22,514 bases of DNA from JAXDLW01 sp050998755. Its GTDB lineage: Bacteria; Chloroflexota; Dormibacteria; DASZGP01. This document shows positions 1-7,329 of the stretch, piece by piece; position 1 is the first letter of the stretch; every line of letters begins with the position of its first letter. The position numbers and the translations under genes are program-made. Below the pieces are notes generated by a model. It made no database searches. It had not been told where the DNA came from and worked only from the letters and a program-made list of their open reading frames with translations. The stretch is taken from positions 1-22,514 of the forward strand of contig JBPCPW010000018.1 of the NCBI GenBank assembly GCA_050998755.1. The letters run 5' to 3'.

Positions 1-210
1 GGCCGGCCGGTCTGGTTCGTGGGGGTGGGGGCCAGGGGGGGAAACGCCGGTGCGGCGGCGCGCGCCGCCGCCGGGGACGGGTTCGGCCACCCATTCATCA
101 TCTCGGCCTCGCGCTCGATAGCCGGCGCCAGCCGCGGATCCGACTATCAAGACGCGGCCAATTCGGCCGCCGACGACCTGCGTAAGCAGATCAAGGCGGC
201 CCTGGACTGA
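1..210 (+). CDS. pyrF: Orotidine 5'-phosphate decarboxylase, C-terminal end (partial)
   Basis: The open frame enters from the left edge and ends at TGA 208-210, leaving the last 69 codons. The visible part has the end of the OMP-decarboxylase TIM barrel of the long bacterial (type 2) branch: a GVGARGGNAG stretch matching the usual phosphate-binding PGVGAQGG loop, then IISASRSI and an alanine-rich C-terminal helix ending in KQIKAALD. The enzyme makes UMP from OMP in the last step of pyrimidine synthesis in the cytoplasm. The usual PG of the loop reads VG here and the Gln of AQGG reads Arg, which is mildly odd. The active-site DxKxxD motif lies outside the window. The gene is convergent with the next one, 19 bases apart. 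Call by motif memory only. Confidence 0.72.
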   Translation, partial: GRPVWFVGVGARGGNAGAAARAAAGDGFGHPFIISASRSIAGASRGSDYQDAANSAADDLRKQIKAALD

Positions 211-229
211 ACGGTTCCCCGATGGGCGG

Positions 230-781
230 CTAGAACTCCTGGCCGTCCGGGTGCCTGAAGGTCCCGCGCACGGTGCCACGCACCTTGAAATCCCATGAGC
301 CCTCAGGAATGACCGTGAACTCCCGCCCCAGCCCCAGCAGTTCAGTGCTCGCATAGCCCGCGGCGTCGATCAATCCGGCCCGTCGGTTATCGCCATCGAC
401 GACCACAACAATGTGGCTCTCGACGCCGACCCGCCGCGAGCTCAGGAGGATGAGCCGGCTGACGGCGTCCGCCCTGAAGTGCTTGGTCCACAGCCCGTTG
501 TGGACGTGCAGCCCCGCCGCGTCGGATGAGATCCAGCTCCGGGATGACAGCAACCACCCGCCTGTGATGAACAGGAGGGTGAGTCCGACACTCACGGCGG
601 TCATCGCGCCCGCCGCGGTGACTGACCGGCGTCCTATCGAGCCCACGCTGATGACAGAGGACAAGGCCAGGAGCGCGAGAGGCCACGAGGACGCGCTCCG
701 TAGCGATGCCCTGAGCCAGTCTGACGGCGCAGGCCGAACCAGGCTACGCGGTGCGGCCGTACTTCTCGCTGCGTCTCCCAT
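230..781 (-). CDS. Small membrane protein with PH-like domain
   Basis: A protein of 183 residues if started at the ATG at 781; an in-frame TTG at 817 would add 12 residues. Two hydrophobic segments lie close together (about residues 30-48 and 55-77), followed by a soluble part beginning SRSWISSDAAGLHVHNG. That pattern of a helical hairpin followed by a beta-rich domain with a 'gv.v.ng' strand resembles bacterial PH-like domain membrane proteins (bPH family). No catalytic motif is visible. It is probably anchored in the cytoplasmic membrane with the PH-like part inside. It is divergent from the TIGR00300 gene, with only 49 bases between starts. The family assignment is inference; the membrane hairpin is visible in the sequence. 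Confidence 0.6.
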   Translation of the reverse strand: MGDAARSTAAPRSLVRPAPSDWLRASLRSASSWPLALLALSSVISVGSIGRRSVTAAGAMTAVSVGLTLLFITGGWLLSSRSWISSDAAGLHVHNGLWTKHFRADAVSRLILLSSRRVGVESHIVVVVDGDNRRAGLIDAAGYASTELLGLGREFTVIPEGSWDFKVRGTVRGTFRHPDGQEF

Positions 782-794
782 GCGAACCCCGCCG

Positions 795-823
795 ACAATA
801 TTCGCACGCCGCCTCAATAGAAT
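795..823. promoter_or_regulatory. Divergent promoter region with two TANNNT -10 hexamers
   Basis: The 49 bases between the divergent starts at 781 (minus) and 831 (plus) hold TATTGT on the minus strand (795-800) and TAGAAT on the plus strand (818-823). TAGAAT lies 7 bases before the GTG at 831, so transcription would begin at or next to the start codon. Neither has a convincing -35 box. No ribosome-binding site precedes 831, which fits a leaderless message. Confidence 0.4.
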
Positions 824-830
824 TCGCGCC

Positions 831-2051
831 GTGGAGCACCGCGCCGTCGTGACCCTGGAGGGTCACATCATCGACAGCCTGCAGTTGCCCCGTGTCTGGG
901 ACACGATCATGGACATGGGCGGGAACTTCGACGTCGAGGAGTTCCGCGTCGGCAAGAAGAAGAACGAGAAGTCGTACGCACGCCTCTCGGTCTCGGCGCC
1001 TAGCGAAGACCGTCTCCAGGAGATCCTGGAGTCCATTCAGCCGCTGGGGGCGACGGCCGTGGACCAGGCCGACGCCAGCGTGCAGGAGGTTCGCAAGGCC
1101 GGCGTCTTCCCGATCGAGTTCTACTCGACCAGCAACCAGCCCACCTGGGTCCGCTTGGGAGGCAAGTGGCTCGAGGCCGCCCACATCGAGATGGACTGCG
1201 GGATTGTCGTGGAGGACGGCATGGCCCGCGTGATCCCAGTCGACGAGGCGAAGGTCGGCCAGCAGGTGGTGTGCGGCTACCAGGGCGTGCGGGTGCAGCC
1301 GCTGGAGCGCACGCGTGACCGCGAGCTTTTCGGCTTCATGCAGTCGCAGGTCTCGGCGGAGAAGCCGAAGAAGCTGATCATCAAGGACATCGCCGACTCG
1401 ATGAAGGCGGTACGCCAGGAGGGCGGCGCGATCATCTTCGTCGGCGGTCCGGCGATCATTCATACCGGCGCGGGCAAGCACCTGTCATGGCTGATTAAGA
1501 ACGGGTACGTGCAGGCCCTCTTCGCCGGCAATGCCCTGGCCGCGCATGACATTGAATCGGCGATGTACGGCACCTCGCTGGGCATCTCGCTGATGTCCGG
1601 GCTGGGCCTGGAGCACGGCCACGAGCACCACATCCGGGCCATCAACCGCGTGCGCGACGCGGGCTCTATCAAGGCCGCAGTGGAGCAAGGAATTCTCAAT
1701 GAGGGTGTGATGTACGAGGCCGTCAAGGCAGGCGTGCGAATGGTGCTGGCGGGCTCGATCCGCGACGACGGCCCACTGCCCGACGTGATCACCGACGTGG
1801 TGGTGGCCCAGAAGGAGATGCGCCGGGCGATCCACGAGACCGACGTCAAGATGGCGCTGATGGTCAGCACCATGTTGCACAGCATCGCGACGGGGAACCT
1901 GCTGCCGGCGTCGGTGCGCGCGGTGTGCGTGGACATCGAGCCATCGGTGGTGACCAAGCTCTCCGACCGGGGATCCTTCCAGACCATCGGCATGGTCACC
2001 GACGTCGAGTCCTTCCTGCGGGAACTGGTCGCCGACCTTGGCGGCGGTTAG
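831..2051 (+). CDS. TIGR00300-family enzyme (ornithine cyclodeaminase / LOR-SDH-like)
   Basis: A 406-residue protein, the normal length for the stand-alone TIGR00300 family. The frame is open back to 411, but family similarity starts right at the GTG at 831 (VEHRAVVTLEGHIIDS), and the upstream part covers the divergent gene, so 831 was chosen. Visible family blocks: GHIIDS near residue 10, EEFRVGKKK, GGPAIIHTGAG, GNALAAHDIE (about 233-242), GTSLG, LAGSIRDDGPLPD (about 306-318), TMLHSIATGN (about 347-356) and VVTKLSDRGSF. Members have been described as NAD-dependent ornithine cyclodeaminases (ornithine to proline plus ammonia) in archaea and as the C-terminal domain of cyanobacterial arginine dihydrolase AgrE/ArgZ. 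The N-terminal dihydrolase domain is absent here. Cytoplasmic. It is followed 9 bases later by a deacetylase-like gene, so probably an operon. Confidence 0.85.
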   Translation: MEHRAVVTLEGHIIDSLQLPRVWDTIMDMGGNFDVEEFRVGKKKNEKSYARLSVSAPSEDRLQEILESIQPLGATAVDQADASVQEVRKAGVFPIEFYSTSNQPTWVRLGGKWLEAAHIEMDCGIVVEDGMARVIPVDEAKVGQQVVCGYQGVRVQPLERTRDRELFGFMQSQVSAEKPKKLIIKDIADSMKAVRQEGGAIIFVGGPAIIHTGAGKHLSWLIKNGYVQALFAGNALAAHDIESAMYGTSLGISLMSGLGLEHGHEHHIRAINRVRDAGSIKAAVEQGILNEGVMYEAVKAGVRMVLAGSIRDDGPLPDVITDVVVAQKEMRRAIHETDVKMALMVSTMLHSIATGNLLPASVRAVCVDIEPSVVTKLSDRGSFQTIGMVTDVESFLRELVADLGGG

Positions 2052-2060
2052 GGCCATTAG

Positions 2061-3044
2061 GTGACCTCACCCTTGGTCATCACACATCCCTCGTCGTTCC
2101 GGCACCACCCGCCGGGCCATCCAGAAAGCCCTGAACGGATCGCGGCGATCGAGGCCGCGCTGGTGGCCGACCCCCGGCTGAAGGGCCTCTCGGTGCTGGC
2201 GCTGGATCTCTCCGGGGAGACGCCGGTGCCAGGTGCCGCCGCGACCCGGGCGGCGCTGGCCGGGCTCCACGATGCAGCGCTGATCGACGAGATCTTCCGC
2301 CGATGCGAGGACGCGGAGGCCCACGATGCGGGCGGGTGGATTGATGCCGACACGTACATCGGACCTGGCTCGCTCGAGGCGGCATGTGCCACCGTGCTCT
2401 CGGCGTGTGAGGCTGTCCGGCGCGCCGTGGACGATGACCCGCCGACAACCTTCAGCTTCTGCCGCCCCCCCGGGCACCACGCCACCCGCGCCCAGGCTAT
2501 GGGATTCTGCCTCTTCAACAACGTCGCCGCCGCCGCGCAGTGCGCCCTTGACGGCGGCCTGCAGCGCGTGGCGATCGTGGACTTCGACGTGCACCACGGC
2601 AACGGCACCCAGGACATCTTCTACCAGCGGTCCGACGTGCTCTACATTTCCACCCATCAGTGGCCGCTCTACCCCGGCACCGGCGCCGAGAGTGAGCGCG
2701 GCAGTGGCGCGGGCGAGGGCCGCACGCTCAACGTACCCATGCCAGCCGGTAGCGGTGACGAGGGGTACATCCGAGTCTTCGACGATGCGGTGCTCCCCGC
2801 CCTGGACGCATACGCACCTGAACTCCTGCTGGTCAGCGCCGGCTTTGACGCTGCGGCCGAGGACCCATTGGCGGGGATGGAGGTCTCCACACCCGGGTTC
2901 GCGCAGCTGGCTGGCCGCCTCCTGGACGCCGCGGAACGTCTCTGCGGCGGTCGCAGCGCCTGGGTGCTGGAGGGCGGTTACGACCTCGACTCGCTGGGCG
3001 CCGGGGCGGCTGCGGTGGTCGCCGAGGCCACCCGTCGCGGCTGA
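2061..3044 (+). CDS. Histone deacetylase family (class II-like) amidohydrolase
   Basis: A 327-residue protein starting at GTG 2061, 9 bases after the previous stop. The arginase/deacetylase fold is clear: HPPGHPESPERI at residues 16-27, the tandem active-site histidines in PPGHHA (H139, H140), zinc ligands D176 and H178 in VDFDVHHGNG, zinc ligand D263 in SAGFDA, and the transition-state tyrosine Y307 in GGYD. All catalytic residues are present, so it should be an active zinc- (or iron-) dependent deacetylase. Family members remove acetyl groups from protein lysine, acetyl-polyamines or other small amides (AcuC, acetylpolyamine amidohydrolase, HDAH); the substrate cannot be read from the motifs. 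Coupling to a putative ornithine-consuming enzyme suggests an amine or acetyl-amine substrate, but that is inference. Confidence 0.88.
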   Translation: MTSPLVITHPSSFRHHPPGHPESPERIAAIEAALVADPRLKGLSVLALDLSGETPVPGAAATRAALAGLHDAALIDEIFRRCEDAEAHDAGGWIDADTYIGPGSLEAACATVLSACEAVRRAVDDDPPTTFSFCRPPGHHATRAQAMGFCLFNNVAAAAQCALDGGLQRVAIVDFDVHHGNGTQDIFYQRSDVLYISTHQWPLYPGTGAESERGSGAGEGRTLNVPMPAGSGDEGYIRVFDDAVLPALDAYAPELLLVSAGFDAAAEDPLAGMEVSTPGFAQLAGRLLDAAERLCGGRSAWVLEGGYDLDSLGAGAAAVVAEATRRG

Positions 3045-3071
3045 CCTCACCCAAGTTGGCACCGCTGAAAC

Positions 3072-3100
3072 TTGACACCGCCGGCTCGCCTACATAGGTT
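3072..3100 (+). promoter_or_regulatory. Sigma-70-type promoter for the SpoIID-domain gene
   Basis: A perfect -35 TTGACA (3072-3077) is separated by 17 bases from TAGGTT (3095-3100), which keeps the key T, A and T positions of a -10 box. Predicted transcription begins near 3107, only about 9 bases before the ATG at 3116, so the leader would be very short and without a clear ribosome-binding site. Confidence 0.55.
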
Positions 3101-3115
3101 GGAACCTGCACCGCA

Positions 3116-5041
3116 ATGCGTTTTCGCACATCTGTTCGCCACGTCCTTGCATTGACCTCCCCGCGGCGCCGGGTAATCGCCGTGGGTTTGGCGTGCCTGC
3201 TACCCCTGTCGGCGGCGCTACCCGCTGCGGCTGACCCGAACCAGGACCAGCTACAGCAGCTGCAGGCCCAGGAGGCCAATCAGAAGTCGCAGCTGAGCCA
3301 GCTGGGAAGCCAGCAGGCCGCGGCCCAGGTCGCCCTGGCGCAGTTGCGAGGCGTGCTCGGCGCGAAGCAGGCAGACCTCAGCGGGGCGATCGCCCAGGCG
3401 GCGGCGTTGACCACCCTGGTCCACGATTTTGAGGGCCGCGAAAACAACCTGCAGGCCCGCCACGATCGGCGCGTCGCCGCGTTCATGAACGCAACCCGTG
3501 ACTCGTACAAGAAGGGCACCTCCAATTGGATGGTCTATCTCTTCGACGCGGAGAACTTTGCCACCTTTCTTGATCGGCTGGCGTATGTCACCGCACTTGA
3601 GCGCAATGACATCAACCAGGCCCAGCTGCTCCGCCAGGAGCGCGAGGCGATCAGCAAACAGAGGGTCAAGACGGAAGACCTCAAAGCCCAACTCGACCCC
3701 ATCCTGGCGCAGCTCGCGGCGCAGCTCAACGGCGTCGAAACCGCCGTGAATGCCCAGGCAACGGTGCAGTCCACGCTTGAGGAGCAGCAGCGGGCGGCGC
3801 TCAACGCGCTGCTGGGGATCCAGCACAAGGAGAAGGAACTCGAGGCTGCGCTGGCCGCGGCGCAGGCGGCCGCCGAGGCCGCCGCGAGCAAGGGCGCAGG
3901 AAGGGCCTATGGCACCACCTGCCCGGCGGCGCCGGCTGGGCTGGTCAGCTTCTGCGGCCATGGCTTCGGACATGGCGTGGGGATGGGTCAATACGGCGCC
4001 CTGGGAATGGCCCAGGCCGGGATCCGGTGGCCGCAGATCATCACCAACTTTTACTCGGGCGCCAACCTCACGCCGGTGCCCGCACAGACAGTGCGCGTGT
4101 ACCTGCACGCCGCCGGCAGCAATATCAGCGCCAAGTTCAACGGCGCCACGATCTCCGACGCCAGCGGCACCAGCATGGCCCACGTGGGCGTAGACACGAC
4201 GGTGCAGTTCACGCGCAGGAGCGACGGCTCTGTCGGCTGCAGTGCATGCAACGGCAAGACGGCCAGGACGCTGCGGCTGGTGCCCGACCCCGGGGGCGTC
4301 TTCAAGGTCAGCGGCAGCGGCGCACAGTACCGTGGCGAGGCCTGGGTCGATGGCGGCAGCGGGCTCAAGGTCATCAACCACGTTGACCTCGAGCAGTACC
4401 TGCAGGGGCTTGGCGAGGTCCCCTCGAGTTGGCCGCTAAACGCCATCGAGGCGCAGATCGTGGCGGCCAGGACGTACGCGCTCTACCACCTCGGCGGGGG
4501 TCTCTACGACGTCGAAGACACCACCGCATCCCAGGTCTACCTGGGCTACGACCGCGAGGCCCCGCAGCAGAATGCCGCGGTGGCCGGGACCACCGGGCAG
4601 GCGATCTTCTTTCAGAAGAGCCTGATCGACGCGGTTTTCTCGTCCAGCGACGGCGGCCACACGGAGTGCGCCTCCGCGGAGTGGGGACAGGGGGACAACC
4701 CCTGCGGCCCAAGTTACCTGCGCGGGGTGATCGACAACTATGACGTCTCCCCGCTGCACACCTGGTACACGCCGCCGCACAAGTTGAGTGAGATCCAGGG
4801 GTACCTGATGGCTGGACACGTGTACAACGCCGGACAGTGCGGCGTGCTGGGCAGGTTCAACTTCACCCGCGACAGCTCAGACCGCGTACGGCAGGTGGCG
4901 ATGGTGGGCGACAAGGGCACGTGCAACGCGAGCGTCAACGATTTCCTCAGCGGCCTCAATGGCGGCTCGCCGTCGGACTTCATCGTGTACGGCGAGATGT
5001 TCGCGGTCACCCCCGGCGGCCGTGGCTGGCCCTACTTCTAA
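3116..5041 (+). CDS. Secreted coiled-coil protein with SpoIID/LytB domain
   Basis: 641 residues. A signal peptide is visible (RRR, then a hydrophobic core, ending ALPAAADP near residue 41). Residues about 42-265 are a Gln/Ala-rich coiled coil of the kind found in NlpC/P60 and PcsB-type cell-wall proteins. A linker leads to GHGFGHGVGMGQYG (about 281-294) and then the SpoIID core, with GEVPSSWPLNAIEAQ and VAARTYAL at about 433-456. Glu434 corresponds to the glutamate essential in SpoIID lytic transglycosylases. The likely role is peptidoglycan (denuded glycan) cleavage outside the membrane. The HGxGHGxGMxQ block lies before the core rather than after it, an order I believe occurs in actinobacterial-type SpoIID/LytB proteins. 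A good promoter precedes it. The domain call is firm; enzymatic activity is inferred. Confidence 0.85.
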   Translation: MRFRTSVRHVLALTSPRRRVIAVGLACLLPLSAALPAAADPNQDQLQQLQAQEANQKSQLSQLGSQQAAAQVALAQLRGVLGAKQADLSGAIAQAAALTTLVHDFEGRENNLQARHDRRVAAFMNATRDSYKKGTSNWMVYLFDAENFATFLDRLAYVTALERNDINQAQLLRQEREAISKQRVKTEDLKAQLDPILAQLAAQLNGVETAVNAQATVQSTLEEQQRAALNALLGIQHKEKELEAALAAAQAAAEAAASKGAGRAYGTTCPAAPAGLVSFCGHGFGHGVGMGQYGALGMAQAGIRWPQIITNFYSGANLTPVPAQTVRVYLHAAGSNISAKFNGATISDASGTSMAHVGVDTTVQFTRRSDGSVGCSACNGKTARTLRLVPDPGGVFKVSGSGAQYRGEAWVDGGSGLKVINHVDLEQYLQGLGEVPSSWPLNAIEAQIVAARTYALYHLGGGLYDVEDTTASQVYLGYDREAPQQNAAVAGTTGQAIFFQKSLIDAVFSSSDGGHTECASAEWGQGDNPCGPSYLRGVIDNYDVSPLHTWYTPPHKLSEIQGYLMAGHVYNAGQCGVLGRFNFTRDSSDRVRQVAMVGDKGTCNASVNDFLSGLNGGSPSDFIVYGEMFAVTPGGRGWPYF

Positions 5042-5429
5042 CCAGGAAACGCGCCGCCGGGTTCCCCTGACCATCGGGATAGGGCTCGTCGCCGGCATCA
5101 CCAGCGGCCTACTCGGTGTCGGCGGGGGCGTTGTCCTGGTCCCCGGTATGGTGGCGTTGCTGAAGCTCGGCCAGCGTGAAGCGGTGGCCAACTCGCTGGC
5201 AGCGATCATCCCCATGGCCACGGTCGGAGCTGTCGTGTACTACATCGAAGGAAGCCACCCCCACGTCCGCCTCGACCTCGCGCTGGCGCTCGCCATCGGG
5301 GGCGTCGTGGGGGCGACAATGGGCGCCAGGTTGGCCCAGAGGGTCTCCGAGAGAAGCCTTCGGATCGGCTTCGGGCTGCTGATGCTGGCGATCGGGGCAC
5401 GCCTGTTGTTAGTCGGCAACACCCCCTGA
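5022..5429 (+). CDS. Half-size TauE/SafE (TSUP) membrane protein, first of pair
   Basis: The frame continues upstream, but TSUP-like sequence begins at about 5061. The nearest usable start is GTG 5022, giving 135 residues and overlapping the SpoIID-domain gene by 20 bases; the start is uncertain. It carries the hallmark glycine-rich loop GLVAGITSGLLGVGGG and about four membrane helices, ending in GLLMLAIGARLLLVG. Standard TSUP permeases are about 250 residues with two such halves; this is one half only. The family exports or imports anions such as sulfite, sulfoacetate or other organosulfur and carboxylic compounds across the cytoplasmic membrane. It is followed by a second half-protein whose ATG overlaps this stop (TGATG), so the two are probably translated together and may form a heterodimer. 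Confidence 0.72.
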   Translation: MAGPTSNQETRRRVPLTIGIGLVAGITSGLLGVGGGVVLVPGMVALLKLGQREAVANSLAAIIPMATVGAVVYYIEGSHPHVRLDLALALAIGGVVGATMGARLAQRVSERSLRIGFGLLMLAIGARLLLVGNTP

Positions 5430-5809
5430 TGGAGTTGGTGCTCGGGCTTCTGCTGGGGGCCGCCGTGGGCATCCTTTCCGGGGCGCTTGGGGTGGGCGGT
5501 GGGGGAGTCATGGTGCCCGTCATGGTGCTCTCCCTGGGCATCGAGCAGGCCACCGCCCAGGGCACCTCGCTACTCGCCATCCTGCCGACGGCGGCAAGCG
5601 GCGCCTGGGAGCACCTGCGGCATGGAACGCTCGACCTGCGGCTGTCCCTGCTACTGGGCGGCGCAGGTGCGCTCGGTGCCGTTATCGGGTCGATCGCAGC
5701 ACTCCGCCTCGAGCCGCGAAGGCTGCGCCAGGTCTTCGCGGCATACCTGCTTTTGCTCGGCGCACAGACCCTGCTCGCGGCCGTCAGGATGAGGCCGACG
5801 AAGGCGTGA
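5429..5809 (+). CDS. Half-size TauE/SafE (TSUP) membrane protein, second of pair
   Basis: 126 residues from ATG 5429, which shares one base with the preceding stop. It repeats the same half-TSUP signature (GAAVGILSGALGVGGGG near residues 9-25), then MVPVMVLSLGIEQATAQGTSLLAILP and two further hydrophobic segments, about four membrane helices in all. Together the two proteins add up to the length and motif content of one full TSUP carrier. The linking stop is clean and both proteins have their own start, so this looks like a genuine two-gene form rather than a frameshift. Substrate not predictable. The downstream zinc-ribbon gene has its own promoter and ribosome-binding site. Confidence 0.75.
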   Translation: MELVLGLLLGAAVGILSGALGVGGGGVMVPVMVLSLGIEQATAQGTSLLAILPTAASGAWEHLRHGTLDLRLSLLLGGAGALGAVIGSIAALRLEPRRLRQVFAAYLLLLGAQTLLAAVRMRPTKA

Positions 5810-5831
5810 CTGACCGGCTGATCGGGGTCAT

Positions 5832-5860
5832 TTGCCACCCGTGCGCCGACAGGCTATGGT
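5832..5860 (+). promoter_or_regulatory. Promoter for the zinc-ribbon gene
   Basis: TTGCCA (5832-5837), 17 bases, then TATGGT (5855-5860). Transcription should begin near 5867, giving a leader of about 53 bases that contains a strong ribosome-binding site. The promoter lies just beyond the stop of the second TSUP gene. Confidence 0.5.
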
Positions 5861-5907
5861 GGTCTGGTGCTCGGCCGTTTGGGACGAGGAAAGGGGTAGT
5901 TGGCACT

Positions 5908-5913
5908 GGAGGT
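5908..5913 (+). promoter_or_regulatory. Strong Shine-Dalgarno site (GGAGGT)
   Basis: GGAGGT lies 6 bases before ATG 5920 and decides the start of the zinc-ribbon protein against the longer frame that opens at GTG 5806. Confidence 0.7.
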
Positions 5914-5919
5914 GCACGC

Positions 5920-6240
5920 ATGGCTTTTGAGGACATGACGCTGCGCTGCCGCGACTGTGCGGCAGACTTCATCTGGACCGCTGGAGAGCAGGTGTTCTTC
6001 GAACAGAAGGGCCTCCAGAACCAGCCGCAGCGATGCCCCAACTGCCGCTCTCTCCGCCGCAGTGCCCCGCAGGCGGAGCGCCGCATGTTCGATGTCGTCT
6101 GCGCCGACTGCGGCAACCCGACCACGGTCCCCTTCGAACCCCGCGAGTCGCGGCCGGTTTACTGCAGCGCCTGCTTCGAGCGGTCGCGGGTACAGGGCCA
6201 GGCCGTGTCAGCGCAGGGCTGGGGGCACGCCCGGGCCTGA
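5920..6240 (+). CDS. Double zinc-ribbon protein (zf_Tbcl-type)
   Basis: 106 residues from ATG 5920, chosen for its GGAGGT site. The first zinc ribbon reads CRDCAADFIWTAGEQ, then FFEQKGLQNQPQRCPNCR. This is the CxxC...FxWTxGEQxFFxxKGLxNxPxRCxxCR pattern of the 'probable zinc-ribbon domain' family. A second CxxC pair follows in VCADCGNPTTVPFEPRES and VYCSACFERSR. With four CxxC pairs it should bind two zinc ions. Such proteins are small and cytoplasmic, probably nucleic-acid or protein binding; no biochemical role is established that I know of. The C-terminus is a short Gln/Gly-rich tail. The family call is confident; the function is unknown. Confidence 0.8.
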   Translation: MAFEDMTLRCRDCAADFIWTAGEQVFFEQKGLQNQPQRCPNCRSLRRSAPQAERRMFDVVCADCGNPTTVPFEPRESRPVYCSACFERSRVQGQAVSAQGWGHARA

Positions 6241-6259
6241 GGCCCTTTGCAGCCGGCGG

Positions 6260-7228
6260 CTACCTCTCGGTGCGGTTGCCGGAGTGGAACTGCCGGTGCA
6301 CCGAGCGCAGTTGCGGGTTGGTTACGTGGGTGTAGATCTGCGTCGTCGCCAGGTTGGCGTGACCCAGCATCTCCTGGACGGAGCGGAGGTCGGCGCCATT
6401 GAAGAGCAGGTCGGTGGCGAAGGAGTGTCGCAGAGTGTGCGGTGTGGCCTTGATTCCCAGTCCCGCCTCGCGCACGTACTTGGCCACCAGGCGCTCCACC
6501 GACCGGGGGGAAAGGCGCCAGCCCTCGCCGTCCAGGGCGGCGCGCCCCGAGGCCGCCTCCTCTCCTGTAACCTGGCCACGATATCGAATGAACAGGGGTT
6601 TGAAACGGTCCCTGCGCATGTCGAGGTAGCGGCGAATCGCGTCCGCCGCATTGTCCGTCATAAAGACCACCCGCACCTTACGACCCTTGCCCATCACCGA
6701 GAATTCCAGGCTCTCAAGGTTGACCTGGTGGCGATCAAGCGACACCAGCTCTGACACCCGCAGGCCGGTGGAGAACAGCAGCTCGACGATGGCCCGGTCA
6801 CGCATTCCCGGCTCGTCGGTGGTGTCGATGGCCCCCAGCAACCGCGCCATCTGGTGCGAGTCCAGGAACTTCAGGCTGCGGCCGGCGCCCTTGCCCAACT
6901 CGATGCGGTCTGGGGCCATGGCGTCCACGCCTGACCGCGTGAGGTAACGCAGCAGCGATCGCAGCGCGATGAGGTAGGAACTCTGCGTTCCGTGCGACAG
7001 CGGCCGCCGGGTGACGGGGGAGACATGGCGGTGCAGGTGCAGCCGGTATCGCCGGGCCACCTCGGGGTCGATCTTGGTGGCGTCGGTCAGGCCCTCGCCG
7101 TGGGCCCAGTCCTGGAACGCGTCGAGGTAGTGCGCGTACATGCGCACCGTGCCCGACGCGAGGTTGCGATCGATCTCGCAGTGCTCGAGGAAGGCCTGGA
7201 CCTGGTCGTGAAGACGTGTGGGAGACAT
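6260..7228 (-). CDS. Tyrosine recombinase, XerC/XerD type
   Basis: 322 residues from ATG 7228. The frame is open to 7354, but the extra 42 residues do not look like the family, and a TACACT -10 box lies just upstream. The N-terminal SAM-like core-binding domain (about 1-100) contains the usual SxxT...YL..L..F pattern. The catalytic domain carries the full set: R157 in STGLRVSEL, K181 in MGKGRKVRV, H264 and R267 in PHTLRHSFAT, H290 in LGHANL, and the nucleophile Y299 in TTQIYTH. It should cut and rejoin DNA through a 3'-phosphotyrosine bond; Xer members resolve chromosome dimers at dif. It stands alone, convergent with the zinc-ribbon gene (19 bases), so a housekeeping Xer role is more likely than a phage integrase. 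XerC versus XerD cannot be decided here. Confidence 0.88.
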   Translation of the reverse strand: MSPTRLHDQVQAFLEHCEIDRNLASGTVRMYAHYLDAFQDWAHGEGLTDATKIDPEVARRYRLHLHRHVSPVTRRPLSHGTQSSYLIALRSLLRYLTRSGVDAMAPDRIELGKGAGRSLKFLDSHQMARLLGAIDTTDEPGMRDRAIVELLFSTGLRVSELVSLDRHQVNLESLEFSVMGKGRKVRVVFMTDNAADAIRRYLDMRRDRFKPLFIRYRGQVTGEEAASGRAALDGEGWRLSPRSVERLVAKYVREAGLGIKATPHTLRHSFATDLLFNGADLRSVQEMLGHANLATTQIYTHVTNPQLRSVHRQFHSGNRTER

Positions 7229-7242
7229 GACCGGCTGACGGC

Positions 7243-7248
7243 AGTGTA
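7243..7248 (-). promoter_or_regulatory. -10 box (TACACT) for the Xer recombinase
   Basis: TACACT on the minus strand ends 14 bases before ATG 7228. Only a poor -35 candidate lies 17 bases further up. It supports the shorter start. Confidence 0.35.
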
Positions 7249-7329
7249 GCCTGCCGCGAACCATATTGCGACGTTGCGTGGCCCACGAACGGGTTTCAAA
7301 CTGCGCGAGATAGGGCAGGTTGGCGTGGC

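Noticed and set aside
411..830. Upstream extension of the TIGR00300 reading frame to 546 residues
   Set aside because: The extra 140 codons lie opposite the divergent membrane-protein gene, show no family similarity, and the family N-terminus begins at GTG 831 behind a -10 box.
744..1481. Long minus-strand frame opposite the TIGR00300 gene
   Set aside because: Arg/Leu/His-rich shadow frame of high-GC coding DNA; the plus strand has clear family motifs.
2067..3062. Minus-strand frame opposite the deacetylase gene
   Set aside because: Composition typical of an antisense shadow and no motif, while the plus strand has all deacetylase residues.
5957..6754. 265-codon plus-strand frame across the zinc-ribbon and Xer genes
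   Set aside because: It runs through two genes in wrong frames; no motif, and both real genes are well supported.
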